Of a DNA stretch of 64,000 bases, positions 27,701-35,500 are shown in pieces. Positions within the stretch are counted from its first letter, which is position 1, and the number at the start of each line of letters is the position of its first letter. The stretch is from Corallincola platygyrae. Its GTDB lineage: Bacteria > Pseudomonadota > Gammaproteobacteria > Enterobacterales > Neiellaceae. The notes beneath the pieces were generated by a model. That model saw nothing but the letters and a program-made list of their open reading frames with translations. It made no database searches and had not been told where the DNA came from. Made by a program: the position numbers and the translations under genes. Location of the stretch: NCBI RefSeq assembly GCF_039544265.1, contig NZ_BAABLI010000004.1, forward strand, positions 62,001 through 126,000. The letters run 5' to 3'.

Positions 27701-27915
27701 TAGGTTTATTGAGTGCCGATGTCTCCATGGAGAATGATGGTGAAGCGTTGATTAAAGCGACTGTGCATGGAAAAAATCCAAATCAAACCAGACCGATACA
27801 TTTGAATTACAGTCATGAAGAGAACCTCTTTGACCTGTTAAAAAGTCTGAGAATGAGTGATAGTTTCAGGCAACAGATCGAGGAACAGTTAAACCAAAGC
27901 CAGGGGGCCAATTAA
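24709..27915 (+). CDS. ydbH: YdbH-family AsmA-like intermembrane phospholipid transport protein
   Basis: A 1068-residue protein with one N-terminal transmembrane anchor (about 28-48) and a long beta-rich periplasmic body, ending in a Gln/Asn-rich tail. Family assignment rests on overall architecture and on the exact E. coli gene order ydbH-ynbE-ydbL. YdbH, TamB and YhdP are AsmA-like bridge proteins that share the task of moving phospholipids from inner to outer membrane; YdbH pairs with the lipoprotein YnbE at the outer membrane. It is about 190 residues longer than the E. coli protein. 26 bp separate it from ynbE. Confidence 0.9.
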   Translation: MTACDRLITRLVYPFVTLSSRPIIFAALKWISITLLALFLAVGGALWWAVNSCWPPQLSLSDMEWHWTSRTVEVGQITWQMETPSGCAIRIKGLKITPNTWLPSAWQVESELVWVPAVCLVSHSAPQEPAESSEAFPPQLPEMAWSASIPNVDLTIKQLTIESWISAELQAQLDSEQISVVGKLVPLDNSASFLPPALLTTTPFSFKTAFNQTSKALEFRAEQKHWQAKLNGTIQTDYLFDLEGELSWQNPLPLVTDEVTDEVADNTADVADANQVKPLPINQILLPFNLYGRPEKVSFVIDDGAVDVSMTTSEQVQNLPLQFFTDGWLAWPELSLNSQIASGQKTESEQDQNSGWLLHPNETWNLKLSGQGALGAVEGNHSYPGFEGLASFSYQLENLAISSAKKASNKASNEALDLVPLLQEKMQLSIELPWQLDISTFALSSELALNISLPEQQLSAKLEGPVNLSETATEAALALTAKHPALKHNQTDISATFEHKSLRYQAGISGAGAIADKTLLADSELSYQTQLTINGDTERVVAEFAQLSVKHQHPELPASLDLAPGAQLSWHRGLSTLEANGKVLHPYGEGRFESQLNADQVADKLHGTFKLTSRADLTQADFVLGSQWQLEAKVGEAVSAPTVVINRLIGQGELKNKDPNAPKALSVGVWDGYLSKPLTVYPINNSEQANIELVADKVRLGRDAIPMPKLSAQLLPFDLQQPIQANADFANVINMKTLQTGHGQLFVEYSPKSDQVNWRAEQVALAPYGHLIDPVLLLSSGNISGEGKATGITQSPVFEGQMHWLDIAGDYTGILFNGITGQAQFTGKQSQSGVSVDAEGDIRAASLFPGIPISDMSSNWQLKLAAPNKSAADAEQAVEPVPQLVARLTNVQANVLDGQAYAPQITYPATALETVTVTGLDLSGALAMQESPVVDLRGRVNMSLPMMATAQGVRVENGRIVNRDTLFVKVNDPSVIDQYAAANPAFALVLENLKQMQIGLLSADVSMENDGEALIKATVHGKNPNQTRPIHLNYSHEENLFDLLKSLRMSDSFRQQIEEQLNQSQGAN

Positions 27916-27941
27916 GGTGTGCTGGTTAACAAGGAGTTTGT

Positions 27942-28133
27942 ATGCATAAACCTCAGCTAGTGCTGCTTGCCAGCTTGGCGTTCTGGGTGATGGCCTGTAC
28001 TCCCCGGGTGGAGATCGCAGCCCCGGAGAAACCCATCACGATTAATCTCAACGTAAAGATTGAGCATGAAATCAAAGTCAAAGTTGAGAAAGAACTCGAC
28101 GAGCTATTCAGTGACGATTCAGGATTATTCTAA
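27942..28133 (+). CDS. ynbE: YnbE-family outer-membrane lipoprotein
   Basis: A 63-residue lipoprotein with lipobox VMAC (Cys19), then TPRVEIAAPEKPITIN and a short charged stretch (VKIEHEIKVK), nearly the same as E. coli YnbE in length and pattern. It is the outer-membrane partner of YdbH, thought to stack by beta-strand augmentation to complete the periplasmic bridge. AAGGAG precedes ATG 27942. It is followed 7 bp later by ydbL. Confidence 0.92.
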   Translation: MHKPQLVLLASLAFWVMACTPRVEIAAPEKPITINLNVKIEHEIKVKVEKELDELFSDDSGLF

Positions 28134-28140
28134 GGAGCAC

Positions 28141-28467
28141 ATGATGATGAAACGAATTGGATTATTTTTCGCGACCCTGCTGTTCAGTGCTGCTCTGTTT
28201 GCCGCCATCACATTAGACGCTGCTAAACAGCAAGGCTTGGTGGGTGAACAACTTGATGGTTATCTGGGTGTGGTAGTTGCCTCTGCTGATGTGAATGCAC
28301 TGGTGGCTGACATCAACACCAAACGTCAGGAAGCTTATTTAAAAATCGCTAAGAAAAATCAGCTCACGTTGGAGCAGGTAGCAATGCTGGCAGGCAAAAA
28401 AGCGATAGATAAAACCCCCACAGGCCAATATGTTCAGGCCGCAGATGGCACTTGGGTGAAGAAGTAA
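28141..28467 (+). CDS. ydbL: YdbL-family periplasmic protein (DUF1318)
   Basis: A 108-residue periplasmic protein, the same length as E. coli YdbL. Signal peptide (cleavage near LFAA), then the DUF1318 core (AKQQGLVGEQLDGYLGVV and INTKRQEAYLKIA) and the conserved end near TGQYVQAADGTWVKK. In E. coli it modulates the YdbH-YnbE complex. ATG 28141 lies 4 nt after AAGGAGC; two further ATGs follow directly (28144, 28147). Last gene of the operon; a repeat element follows. Confidence 0.92.
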   Translation: MMMKRIGLFFATLLFSAALFAAITLDAAKQQGLVGEQLDGYLGVVVASADVNALVADINTKRQEAYLKIAKKNQLTLEQVAMLAGKKAIDKTPTGQYVQAADGTWVKK

Positions 28468-28488
28468 TCCCTGTAAACATCTCTGATT

Positions 28489-28577
28489 CCCTCTCCTATG
28501 GGAGAGGGCTAGGGTGAAGGGTACTTATAGCTTCCAAGAAAAAGACCCCTCACCTAAATCCTCTCCCCTAGGAGAGG
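28489..28577. repeat. REP-like inverted-repeat element
   Basis: The left unit (28489-28521) is a small hairpin, CCCTCTCC-tat-GGGAGAGGG, followed by ctagggtgaaggg. An inverted unit (28546-28577) contains CCCCTCACCTAAATC and CTCTCCCCTAGGAGAGG. The two units face each other across about 24 bp, as in bacterial interspersed REP pairs. It lies between ydbL and an IS element; the IS inserted about 10 bp beyond it. Confidence 0.8.
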
Positions 28578-28586
28578 ACTCAAAGC

Positions 28587-28635
28587 TGTGCAACCGGAAC
28601 ATAGGTAACACTTTAAACCGGCAACATGGGTTACA
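28587..28635 (+). repeat. IS481-family left terminal inverted repeat
   Basis: Starts TGTGCAACCGGAACATAGG and contains the transposase stop codon region at its inner edge. Two internal copies of the ACCGG...GGTWACA motif, 25 bp apart. Confidence 0.9.
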
Positions 28636-29815
28636 CCTTTTCAAAGGTTGAGCAACGCCATTCGGTCAGTTGCTCAATCTTCATCGTCCGTTCATTCAAC
28701 CGCCCAATGTGTTGAAAGCGATAGTAGATATCCCACAAGTGGTTATCGGTCTGTAATAGCCCAACTCGGGTTTTTGCCAGCAGCTCAGACACATACAGTT
28801 TCTCATTCAACCACTTCATCTCACCGTTGTGACGAATGCTTCGTACTGTCATGGTTGAATCATATTCAGGCGGCAATATCAGCGATGAATAGACCCTGTT
28901 TGACGGCACATAGACACTCGCTGGTGTTTGCCGTTCAAGCCCCTCATGACTGCGTAACTCATTGTACTCCTGTACAAACCGGTCAAACCGGCGCTGCTGT
29001 TGAAGCAAGCTGTAGCCCGGTTGTTTGCAGACCGCGTCCTTCAGGCTGCGGTGCATGCGCTCATGGCGGCCATTTTGTTGTGGCCTGCCCGGTTTAATCC
29101 GCTCTGGCCGAATACCCTGGTCAATCCACATCTTGGACAATTGGCTCAGACCACCCAGGCTTCTTGACGCAAACGGCACGCCGTTATCCGTTCGGATGGT
29201 ATCCGGTAAACCATATTCCCTGAACACCCACTCAAACCACCCACGCACATCCTGATAGCGAATGCTGGGTAAGCTGCGACAAGTCAGCAGGTAACGACTG
29301 TAGTTATCGGTAATAGTCAGCGGATAACAGCGCTGTTTATTACCCAAGCGAAAGTCGCCTTTAAAGTCGGCACTCCAGCATTGGTTGCTCTGGTTACATT
29401 CAGAAAAGGGCAACCCATCTGCCGGTACTTTGCGTTTCACTCGCCGCTTCTTTACCAGACCAAACCGCTTGAGTATCTCACCCGCGGTGCTGTCTGCAGG
29501 CCAATGACAGTCCGGTTGTTCCTGCCTGAGCAAATCAATCAGTTTCTTCGGGCCCCAACTGGGAAATCGTTGCTTGGCATCTATCAGCGCGGCCACAACA
29601 ACATCATCCGTTGCGTGAGGACAACGCTTTGGTGCCCTAGACCGCTCTGCTAAACCTTCCGGTCCTTGCGCTTCATAGCGGCTTACCCACTTGTGTATCG
29701 TTTTACGGCTAACCCCATAAGCCGATGCCAACGCGGTTATCGTCACCCCACCTTTCAGGTAAGCACCGACAACTTCTATCTTTTGGTCCATAACACAGGT
29801 CTCAATCCAAGGCAT
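28631..29815 (-). CDS. IS481-family transposase
   Basis: A 394-residue DDE transposase. N-terminal HTH of the IS481/Tn3-like type (ALASAYGVSRKTIHKW, about 27-42), then an rve integrase core with the acidic residues visible in SADFKGDF, TDNGVPF and GRHERMHR. The start at 29815 (MPWIETCVMDQ, the usual IS481 N-terminus) follows AAGGAGGA 7 nt upstream; a longer frame to 29938 crosses the terminal repeat. Intact, so the element is potentially active. Confidence 0.93.
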   Translation of the reverse strand: MPWIETCVMDQKIEVVGAYLKGGVTITALASAYGVSRKTIHKWVSRYEAQGPEGLAERSRAPKRCPHATDDVVVAALIDAKQRFPSWGPKKLIDLLRQEQPDCHWPADSTAGEILKRFGLVKKRRVKRKVPADGLPFSECNQSNQCWSADFKGDFRLGNKQRCYPLTITDNYSRYLLTCRSLPSIRYQDVRGWFEWVFREYGLPDTIRTDNGVPFASRSLGGLSQLSKMWIDQGIRPERIKPGRPQQNGRHERMHRSLKDAVCKQPGYSLLQQQRRFDRFVQEYNELRSHEGLERQTPASVYVPSNRVYSSLILPPEYDSTMTVRSIRHNGEMKWLNEKLYVSELLAKTRVGLLQTDNHLWDIYYRFQHIGRLNERTMKIEQLTEWRCSTFEKV

Positions 29816-29846
29816 GGGCAAGTCCTCCTTCCCCATGCAGCTTATC

Positions 29847-29897
29847 TGTAACCTATGTTCCCGGTTTGTTTTGTTACCTATCCTGCCGGTTTGTACA
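29847..29897 (-). repeat. IS481-family right terminal inverted repeat
   Basis: On the minus strand this end begins TGTACAAACCGGCAGGATAG and again carries two ACCGG...GGTWACA motifs. It lies just upstream of the transposase start and may include its promoter. Confidence 0.9.
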
Positions 29898-29962
29898 AGC
29901 CCATACGTCAGGCTGGTAGGTAATAACAATTTACTCAATCAAAAAAGTAGCCAGAAGCAGCT

Positions 29963-30478
29963 TTATTTTTCGGCCTTCAACTTGTCTCTGATCGTTCTGA
30001 ACTTATCTAGCTCACTTTGCAATTTTTCATTTCTTAACTGGTAATGGCCGAGAGGCACCGAGCATATGTCTACATGTCTCATTCCTTCGGTTTCATTTGA
30101 ATTGGTAGCTTGCTGTGGCAGCATGACAAGATAATAACTGCCGGGGACCAGTCCAACATAACCAGTGCCAATTCCTAAAATGTCGATTAACCGAGGAGTA
30201 TAGTTCTCATCGCCTTTGAACTCTTCAATGACTTTATAACCTGCAGATATGAACTTCATGTGCTCTTTCTCTACTTCCATCGCAGGATAGGTTTGAGCCA
30301 GTTTTTCGGTTAACTTTTCCTCGATCTGGGTATCAGTAACATATATCAGAAAGCTTCTATCCGTAGCCTTAAACTGTTCCTCTGGAGTGACGTCTACAGG
30401 ACATTGAAATGCCACTGCAAATCTCGGAAATAACATAAGTGTCACTGCGAACAGTAGACCAAAGCACTTAAATCTCAT
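29963..30478 (-). CDS. Hypothetical secreted protein downstream of the Nramp-like gene
   Basis: A 171-residue protein with a signal peptide (cleavage near AVAFQC). Mature domain unrecognised, with a charged coiled-coil-like C-terminus (about 148-171). The start at 30478 is preferred: GGAG lies 8 nt upstream; the longer frame to 30520 runs into the end of the transporter gene. It follows the Nramp-like gene by 13 bp on the same strand and is probably co-transcribed, suggesting an envelope function linked to metal transport. Confidence 0.75.
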   Translation of the reverse strand: MRFKCFGLLFAVTLMLFPRFAVAFQCPVDVTPEEQFKATDRSFLIYVTDTQIEEKLTEKLAQTYPAMEVEKEHMKFISAGYKVIEEFKGDENYTPRLIDILGIGTGYVGLVPGSYYLVMLPQQATNSNETEGMRHVDICSVPLGHYQLRNEKLQSELDKFRTIRDKLKAEK

Positions 30479-30491
30479 TTGTTTGCTCCGC

Positions 30492-31733
30492 CTAACCAAA
30501 AAACTTCTGCCATGCCACATAAGAGAAAAACACCAGGGTCACCAACAGCATGCCGTTAAACAACAGGCTGTTTTTATCCGAGCCCATCCCCTTACGGTTG
30601 TTGAAGTAGAGCAGGGCGAGTGCCAGAAACGGCATAAAGAAGGTGCCCACTATCGAGTAGAGTTTTTGAACCTCTTTAAAGCTTACCCACAAACTCATTA
30701 TTGGTACTAAGGCCAGTGCCAACTGAAACAGCTTATAACTTGAGGTCTCGGTCAACTTAGCTGATGTTTTTGAATCATCTGATTTATCGCTGGAGGAAGG
30801 TGTCAGGTGCTTCATCAGGTCAGCAAACATATAAGGCACAGCCTGCCAAACACCCAACAAACTGCTGAAGATTGCAAAGAAGGCACCGACCAAAAACAGC
30901 CATTTACCAGCCGGACCTAATGCGGCTTCGAGACTGCTGGCAAGGTTAATAATCAAACCGCTGCCTTTGCCTTCAACTGTCACGGTATTGCCGATAATCA
31001 CCATCGCCAGGCCAAACAGGATGGTAACGGCATAACCCACCATCAAGTCGATGCGACAGGTGCGAATATCGTCGCGGCTGGTACGGTGTTTTTCTCGGAT
31101 CCAATAACCGTAAGAGAAGATGGTGAGTGTGCCACCCACACCGCCAATCAGCGCGACGGTCCAGGTCAGGCCCTTGCCGTTAACGTCTGGAATTGAAGGA
31201 ATAAACAGCCCGGATAGAACCTCACTATTGCCGGGCCAGAGCACCACTGCAGTAGAAAGCACGATCACCACCATAATGGCGATAGAAAAACCCATTACCT
31301 TTTCGAACAGGGCGAAGTTGCCACCACGCACCAACAGTAGCCCCAGCAAGCTGCAGACAATGCCAAACACAATCTTGCCATTGGCCGGTTCAAGTATTGG
31401 CAGCAACGCATGTAGCGAAACGCCACTGGCACTGATGAGCGCCGAACCAACAAAGAAAGACCAGAGCACCAGGTAAGTGAGGAAGATATAGATAAAAGGT
31501 TTGCCAAATCGGGTAGCCAGACCATCGATAAGACTATCGCCATTTACCAACTGCCAGCGGGCAATGCCTTCGGTTAATGCAAACTTAAACAGACCGCCCA
31601 AAACAACGGCCCATAGAACAGCAACCCCCAGATGGCTGCCAGCGAAACCGGCAGTAGCCAAGTCTCCGGCACCAACGCCCGTTGCGGCTATCAGCAGCCC
31701 CGGAAGAATAATAGAAAGCGTCTTCTTATCCAT
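30492..31733 (-). CDS. Nramp-like divalent-cation transporter with non-canonical motifs
   Basis: A 413-residue inner-membrane protein with about 11 transmembrane helices and overall Nramp/MntH family organisation. The canonical metal-binding DPGN of helix 1 is absent: the site reads GVGAGDLATAGFAGS (about 20-34). The helix-6 MPH motif is also replaced, by a segment around GGTLTIFSYGYW. It therefore belongs to a divergent Nramp-related clade whose ion may not be Mn2+ or Fe2+. Co-transcribed with a small secreted protein. katG lies upstream on the same strand with its own 3' hairpin between. Confidence 0.82.
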   Translation of the reverse strand: MDKKTLSIILPGLLIAATGVGAGDLATAGFAGSHLGVAVLWAVVLGGLFKFALTEGIARWQLVNGDSLIDGLATRFGKPFIYIFLTYLVLWSFFVGSALISASGVSLHALLPILEPANGKIVFGIVCSLLGLLLVRGGNFALFEKVMGFSIAIMVVIVLSTAVVLWPGNSEVLSGLFIPSIPDVNGKGLTWTVALIGGVGGTLTIFSYGYWIREKHRTSRDDIRTCRIDLMVGYAVTILFGLAMVIIGNTVTVEGKGSGLIINLASSLEAALGPAGKWLFLVGAFFAIFSSLLGVWQAVPYMFADLMKHLTPSSSDKSDDSKTSAKLTETSSYKLFQLALALVPIMSLWVSFKEVQKLYSIVGTFFMPFLALALLYFNNRKGMGSDKNSLLFNGMLLVTLVFFSYVAWQKFFG

Positions 31734-31889
31734 ATTGTTATCGTCTTTCTTGCAGCAAGTATTTGTTTCCTAACTGCCTAGCCTACGATCACTGAAGCGG
31801 GAAGACGACCTGAATTTGTCGGTTTCGATTTTGCTGAACTTAAAATGAGGGCGAATTGTTATTTGATGTGGTTAAAAGTCGAAAGGCGA

Positions 31890-31921
31890 ATCACCACATC
31901 CACACTGCCGAATGTGGTGAT
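31890..31921 (-). terminator. Hairpin after katG
   Basis: ATCACCACAT (31890-31899) and ATGTGGTGAT (31912-31921) form a 10-bp stem 15 bp past the katG stop on the minus strand. The following bases are only moderately T-rich. Confidence 0.65.
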
Positions 31922-31936
31922 CCGTAGCCGTGGGTT

Positions 31937-34111
31937 TTAGTTCAAATCAAAGCGGTCTGCGTTCATGACTTTGCTCCAAGCGGCAACAAAGTCATGAACA
32001 AACTTCTCTTTATTGTCGTCCTGCGCATAAAGCTCGGCGTAGGCCCTGAGTAGCGAGTTTGAGCCAAATACCAGGTCTACACGGGTGGCGGTCCATTTCA
32101 CTGCGCCAGACGAACGTTCACGGATCTCATACAGGTTGTTCGCAACTGGATGCCAGCTGTTGTTCATATCGGTCAGATTAACGAAGAAGTCGTTGCTCAG
32201 GCTGCCAACTTTGTCGGTAAACACGCCATGTGAGGTTCCGTCATGGTTGGTCCCAAGAACCCGCATACCGCCGATTAACACTGTCATCTCTGGCGCGGTC
32301 AGTCCCATCAATTGGCTGCGTTCCAGCAGTAGCTCTTCAGCACTGACGGCATAGTCCTGCTTTAACCAGTTGCGGAAGCCATCATGAATGGGCTCCAGTA
32401 CATCAAATGTGGCCGCGTCCGTCATTGCGTCGGTGGCATCTCCCCGACCTGGGGCGAATGGCACTGCCACACTGTAGCCTGCTGCCTTGGCCGCCTGTTC
32501 AACACCCAGGTTGCCTGCCAGTACGATCACATCTGCAACGCTGGCGCCGCTATCATTGGCGATGCCCTCCAGCACAGAAAGCACTTTAGTTAAGCGCTCT
32601 GGCTCATTGCCCGCCCAGTCTTTTTGAGGAGCGAGTCTAATGCGAGCGCCATTGGCACCGCCCCGGTTGTCAGAACTTCGGAAAGTACGTGCACTATCCC
32701 AGGCGGTAGTGATCATTTCGCTGGCGCTTAGGCCTGCTGCGGCGATTTTGGCTTTCACTGCTGCCACATCAAAATTCGAGTTGCCCGCAGGCACAGGGTC
32801 TTGCCAAAGCAGATCTTCACCAGGTACATCAGGACCTATATATCTGGCTCTGGGGCCCATATCGCGGTGGGTGAGTTTGAACCAGGCCCGCGCAAAGGTT
32901 TCGGCAAAGTAATCAGGGTCATTATGGAATCGTTCTGAGATCTTTCGGTAAGCGGGATCCATTTTCATGGCCATATCTGCATCTGTCATGATCGGCATGG
33001 TGCGTTTGGAAGGATCTTCCACATCCAACGGCATATCTTCTTCTTTGATGTCTACCGGTTGCCACTGCCAGGCACCAGCAGGACTTTTCTTAAGTTCCCA
33101 TTCGTAGTTCAGCAGTAGGTTGAAGTAGCCGTTGTCCCACTGCGTAGGGTGTGTGGTCCATGCGCCTTCAATACCACTGGTGACTGTATCGCGACCGACA
33201 CCACGCCCCTCTTTGTTCAGCCAGCCAAAGCCCTGGTCTTCGATCTCACCTGCTTCAGGCTCAGGCCCCAGCTTGCCTGCGTCACCATTACCGTGTGCTT
33301 TACCGACGGTATGGCCACCAGCTGTCAGGGCGACAGTCTCTTCATCGTTCATCGCCATGCGGGCAAAGGTTTCTCGCACGTCCTTGGCGGTTTTCAGCGG
33401 GTCAGGATTACCGTCGACCCCTTCTGGGTTTACATAGATCAAACCCATCATTACCGCAGCAAGCGGGTTTTCGAGGTCACGGTCGCCGGAGTAGCGACTG
33501 TTCTCACCTCCCGAGGGGGCCAGCCACTCTTTTTCTGCACCCCAGTAGATATCTTTCTCTGGGTGCCAGATATCTTTGCGGCCAAAGCCAAAACCAAACG
33601 TTTTAAGTCCCATGGATTCATAGGCGATGGTGCCCGCATAAGCGATAAGGTCAGCCCAACTCAGAGCGTTGCCATACTTTTGTTTGATTGGCCAAAGCAG
33701 ACGACGAGCTTTATCCAGGTTGGTGTTGTCAGGCCAAGAGTTCAACGGAGAAAACCGCAGATTGCCGGTACCCGCACCACCACGGCCATCGGCGACTCGA
33801 TAAGTTCCTGCAGCATGCCAGGACATGCGTATCATCAAACCGCCGTAGTGACCCCAATCAGCCGGCCACCAATCCTGACTGTCGGTCATCAGTGCGGTCA
33901 GGTCATTTTTTAGTGCGGCGAAATCCAGCCCTTTGGCTGCTTGTTGGTAATCGAAGTCGGCAGACATGGGATCTGTTTTCTGATCATGTTGGTGAAGGAT
34001 GTCCAGGTTCAGGGATTTGGGCCACCAGTCTTTTTCTGTTCGGTCTTTGGTGGTCATTGCGCCGTGCATCACTGGACACTTGCCAGCGCTGCCGTGGGAG
34101 TTCTGGGCCAT
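31937..34111 (-). CDS. katG: Catalase-peroxidase KatG
   Basis: A 724-residue bifunctional haem catalase-peroxidase that removes hydrogen peroxide. The N-terminal active domain shows the distal Arg95-Trp98-His99 (RMSWHAAGTYR) and the proximal His267 (AGGHTVGKAHG). The residues for the Met-Tyr-Trp adduct needed for catalase activity are present at M252, Y226 and W98. The C-terminal half (about 430-724) is the usual inactive duplicated domain. Start at 34111 (MAQNSHGS) follows AGGAG 7 nt upstream; a longer frame to 34198 is in the leader region. Confidence 0.97.
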   Translation of the reverse strand: MAQNSHGSAGKCPVMHGAMTTKDRTEKDWWPKSLNLDILHQHDQKTDPMSADFDYQQAAKGLDFAALKNDLTALMTDSQDWWPADWGHYGGLMIRMSWHAAGTYRVADGRGGAGTGNLRFSPLNSWPDNTNLDKARRLLWPIKQKYGNALSWADLIAYAGTIAYESMGLKTFGFGFGRKDIWHPEKDIYWGAEKEWLAPSGGENSRYSGDRDLENPLAAVMMGLIYVNPEGVDGNPDPLKTAKDVRETFARMAMNDEETVALTAGGHTVGKAHGNGDAGKLGPEPEAGEIEDQGFGWLNKEGRGVGRDTVTSGIEGAWTTHPTQWDNGYFNLLLNYEWELKKSPAGAWQWQPVDIKEEDMPLDVEDPSKRTMPIMTDADMAMKMDPAYRKISERFHNDPDYFAETFARAWFKLTHRDMGPRARYIGPDVPGEDLLWQDPVPAGNSNFDVAAVKAKIAAAGLSASEMITTAWDSARTFRSSDNRGGANGARIRLAPQKDWAGNEPERLTKVLSVLEGIANDSGASVADVIVLAGNLGVEQAAKAAGYSVAVPFAPGRGDATDAMTDAATFDVLEPIHDGFRNWLKQDYAVSAEELLLERSQLMGLTAPEMTVLIGGMRVLGTNHDGTSHGVFTDKVGSLSNDFFVNLTDMNNSWHPVANNLYEIRERSSGAVKWTATRVDLVFGSNSLLRAYAELYAQDDNKEKFVHDFVAAWSKVMNADRFDLN

Positions 34112-34373
34112 TTTAAGCTCCTGTTCGGATGGCGTATAAACACCCGAAAGTCTGGCTAATGGCTTGTGATCTGTAAAAGTGAAAATCCGAAATTTCATAA
34201 TCGGATTCTTTGATCATCACTTTGATGAGGGAGGTCACTCTGGGGACATGGTGATACGGCTTGTCGCGTTAGCTTTGTTCGGGTGTTTAGCTCACAACAC
34301 AGAGGTTTGTATCTTTTCTAACCCTTTTTGTTGGGCTAGTTTGTAAACAAATAATCATTAGAAGCTCAAATAG

Positions 34374-35033
34374 ATGAGTCAAGATACCCTCTGGTTGGTC
34401 GCGGATGACCACCCCCTGTTTCGTCAGGCGATTATGGAGAGCCTGAAGCCTGCGTTTACCGAGGTCACCTGGCTGGAAGCTGAAACCAGCGATCAGCTGG
34501 AGCAACAGTTACAGGCCAATGACGAGATCGAGTTGTTGCTTCTCGACCTGAAGATTCCCGGTGCTCACGGTTTTTCTACCTTGATTCATGTTCGCAGCCA
34601 CTTTCCCGAGATCCCGGTTGTGGTGGTCTCAGCGTTCGAAGATCGCGACACCATTCAAAAGGCTATTCAATCTGGAGCGTCTGGTTTTATTCCTAAATCA
34701 TTGCCTGCGACCGGCATGGTTGAAGCGGTTCAACATGTACTCAATGGCGGCGTGTGGGTACCTGATGCTGATATCACTGCGGCGGCGGACGACAGCTCTG
34801 AAATAGCGGAACGGGTGGCGTCGCTAACACCACAGCAGTACCGGATTTTGATGATGTTTGCCGAGGGCCTGCTTAACAAACAGATCGCACCAGAATTGGG
34901 TGTATCTGAAGCAACGGTAAAAGCCCATGCCACCGCGATTTTTAAGAAACTTGGCGTCACTAACCGAACCCAGGCGGTGATCGCGCTGGGTCAGTTAGAG
35001 CTGGATAAAGACCAGACTCACTTCGAAGGGTAA
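34374..35033 (+). CDS. NarL/FixJ-type response regulator, CrbR/ErdR-like
   Basis: A 219-residue response regulator. The receiver domain (1-120) has the acidic pocket D11-D12 and phosphoacceptor D58 (LLLDLKIPG), with K near PKSLP. The C-terminal LuxR HTH (about 148-210) contains LTPQQYRILMMFAEGLLNKQIA. No kinase gene is adjacent. The sequence type and the presence of a CrbS-like kinase in the same window (45.7-49.2 kb) suggest it is CrbR (ErdR/AgmR-like), which activates acetyl-CoA synthetase in Vibrio and Pseudomonas; this pairing is inference. Confidence 0.85.
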   Translation: MSQDTLWLVADDHPLFRQAIMESLKPAFTEVTWLEAETSDQLEQQLQANDEIELLLLDLKIPGAHGFSTLIHVRSHFPEIPVVVVSAFEDRDTIQKAIQSGASGFIPKSLPATGMVEAVQHVLNGGVWVPDADITAAADDSSEIAERVASLTPQQYRILMMFAEGLLNKQIAPELGVSEATVKAHATAIFKKLGVTNRTQAVIALGQLELDKDQTHFEG

Positions 35034-35047
35034 CGTCTGGTCTTTTT
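35007..35047 (+). terminator. Terminator whose stem includes the last codons of the regulator gene
   Basis: AAAGACCAGAC (35007-35017) inside the coding region pairs perfectly with GTCTGGTCTTT (35035-35045) beyond the stop at 35031-35033, followed by further T residues. Confidence 0.88.
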
Positions 35048-35059
35048 GGCTGATGCCAC

Positions 35060-35500
35060 CTACTGGCTTGATTGTTCACCCGCTAAAAAGGTCGCCGACG
35101 GGTCTACCAATACCTTATCCGCCATTGCTTCACGACCCAGCAACATCAGGTAAGTCATTTCCTTGCGGTTACTCAGAGTGATCTCGATTGGCCACTCATG
35201 GTCGCCAAGCTTAAACCGGGTTCTGATGACACTGCGCTGTTCCGTATCGCCATTCGATGACTTAATCCGTCGCGTATCACTGACAGGGACGCGGCAACGG
35301 ACAACCTCACTCAAGTCGTAAAGGTCCGGATGCAGGTCAAACTCCACATGAGGCTTACCATCCACTTTTAAGCGCACGATATTGTCCACATGCAGCGATG
35401 ACGTCTTAGCACCTGTATCTATGCGCACCTGCAGGTCCTTGATGCCGAGCTCAGGCAGATCACACACCTCCAGGTTGCCGATTATCAGTTTCTGCTTCAT
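35060..35500 (-). CDS. rimB: Retropepsin-like (RimB/ATP-dependent zinc protease-type) protein
   Basis: A 146-residue protein of the family annotated as putative ATP-dependent zinc protease (RimB), a pepsin-like fold with the catalytic-type triplet Asp28-Thr-Gly in RIDTGAKTSSLH. In Pseudomonas a RimB protein is encoded with RimK and influences RimK-dependent modification of ribosomal protein S6. Here it is the last gene of a rimK operon and its ATG overlaps the stop of the preceding gene by 4 nt (ATGA). Exact activity is unproven. Confidence 0.85.
   Translation of the reverse strand: MKQKLIIGNLEVCDLPELGIKDLQVRIDTGAKTSSLHVDNIVRLKVDGKPHVEFDLHPDLYDLSEVVRCRVPVSDTRRIKSSNGDTEQRSVIRTRFKLGDHEWPIEITLSNRKEMTYLMLLGREAMADKVLVDPSATFLAGEQSSQ

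Larger units (their letters stand above)
28587..29897 (-). mobile_element. Complete IS481-family insertion sequence
   Basis: A 1311-bp element with one transposase gene. Terminal inverted repeats of about 50 bp begin TGTGCAACCGG at the left (28587-28635) and TGTACAAACCGG on the complementary strand at the right (29847-29897), and match over nearly their full length. Each end contains two tandem copies of a motif like ACCGG-n-ACATAGGTWACA. The bases AGC occur on both sides (28584-28586 and 29898-29900) and may be a short target duplication, although three bases could be chance. It separates the ydbL operon from the Nramp operon; no gene is visibly broken. Confidence 0.92.

Noticed and set aside
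33149..33913. 254-residue open frame opposite katG on the plus strand
   Set aside because: It lies wholly inside katG, has no recognisable domain and no ribosome site; long antisense frames are common in GC-rich coding DNA.
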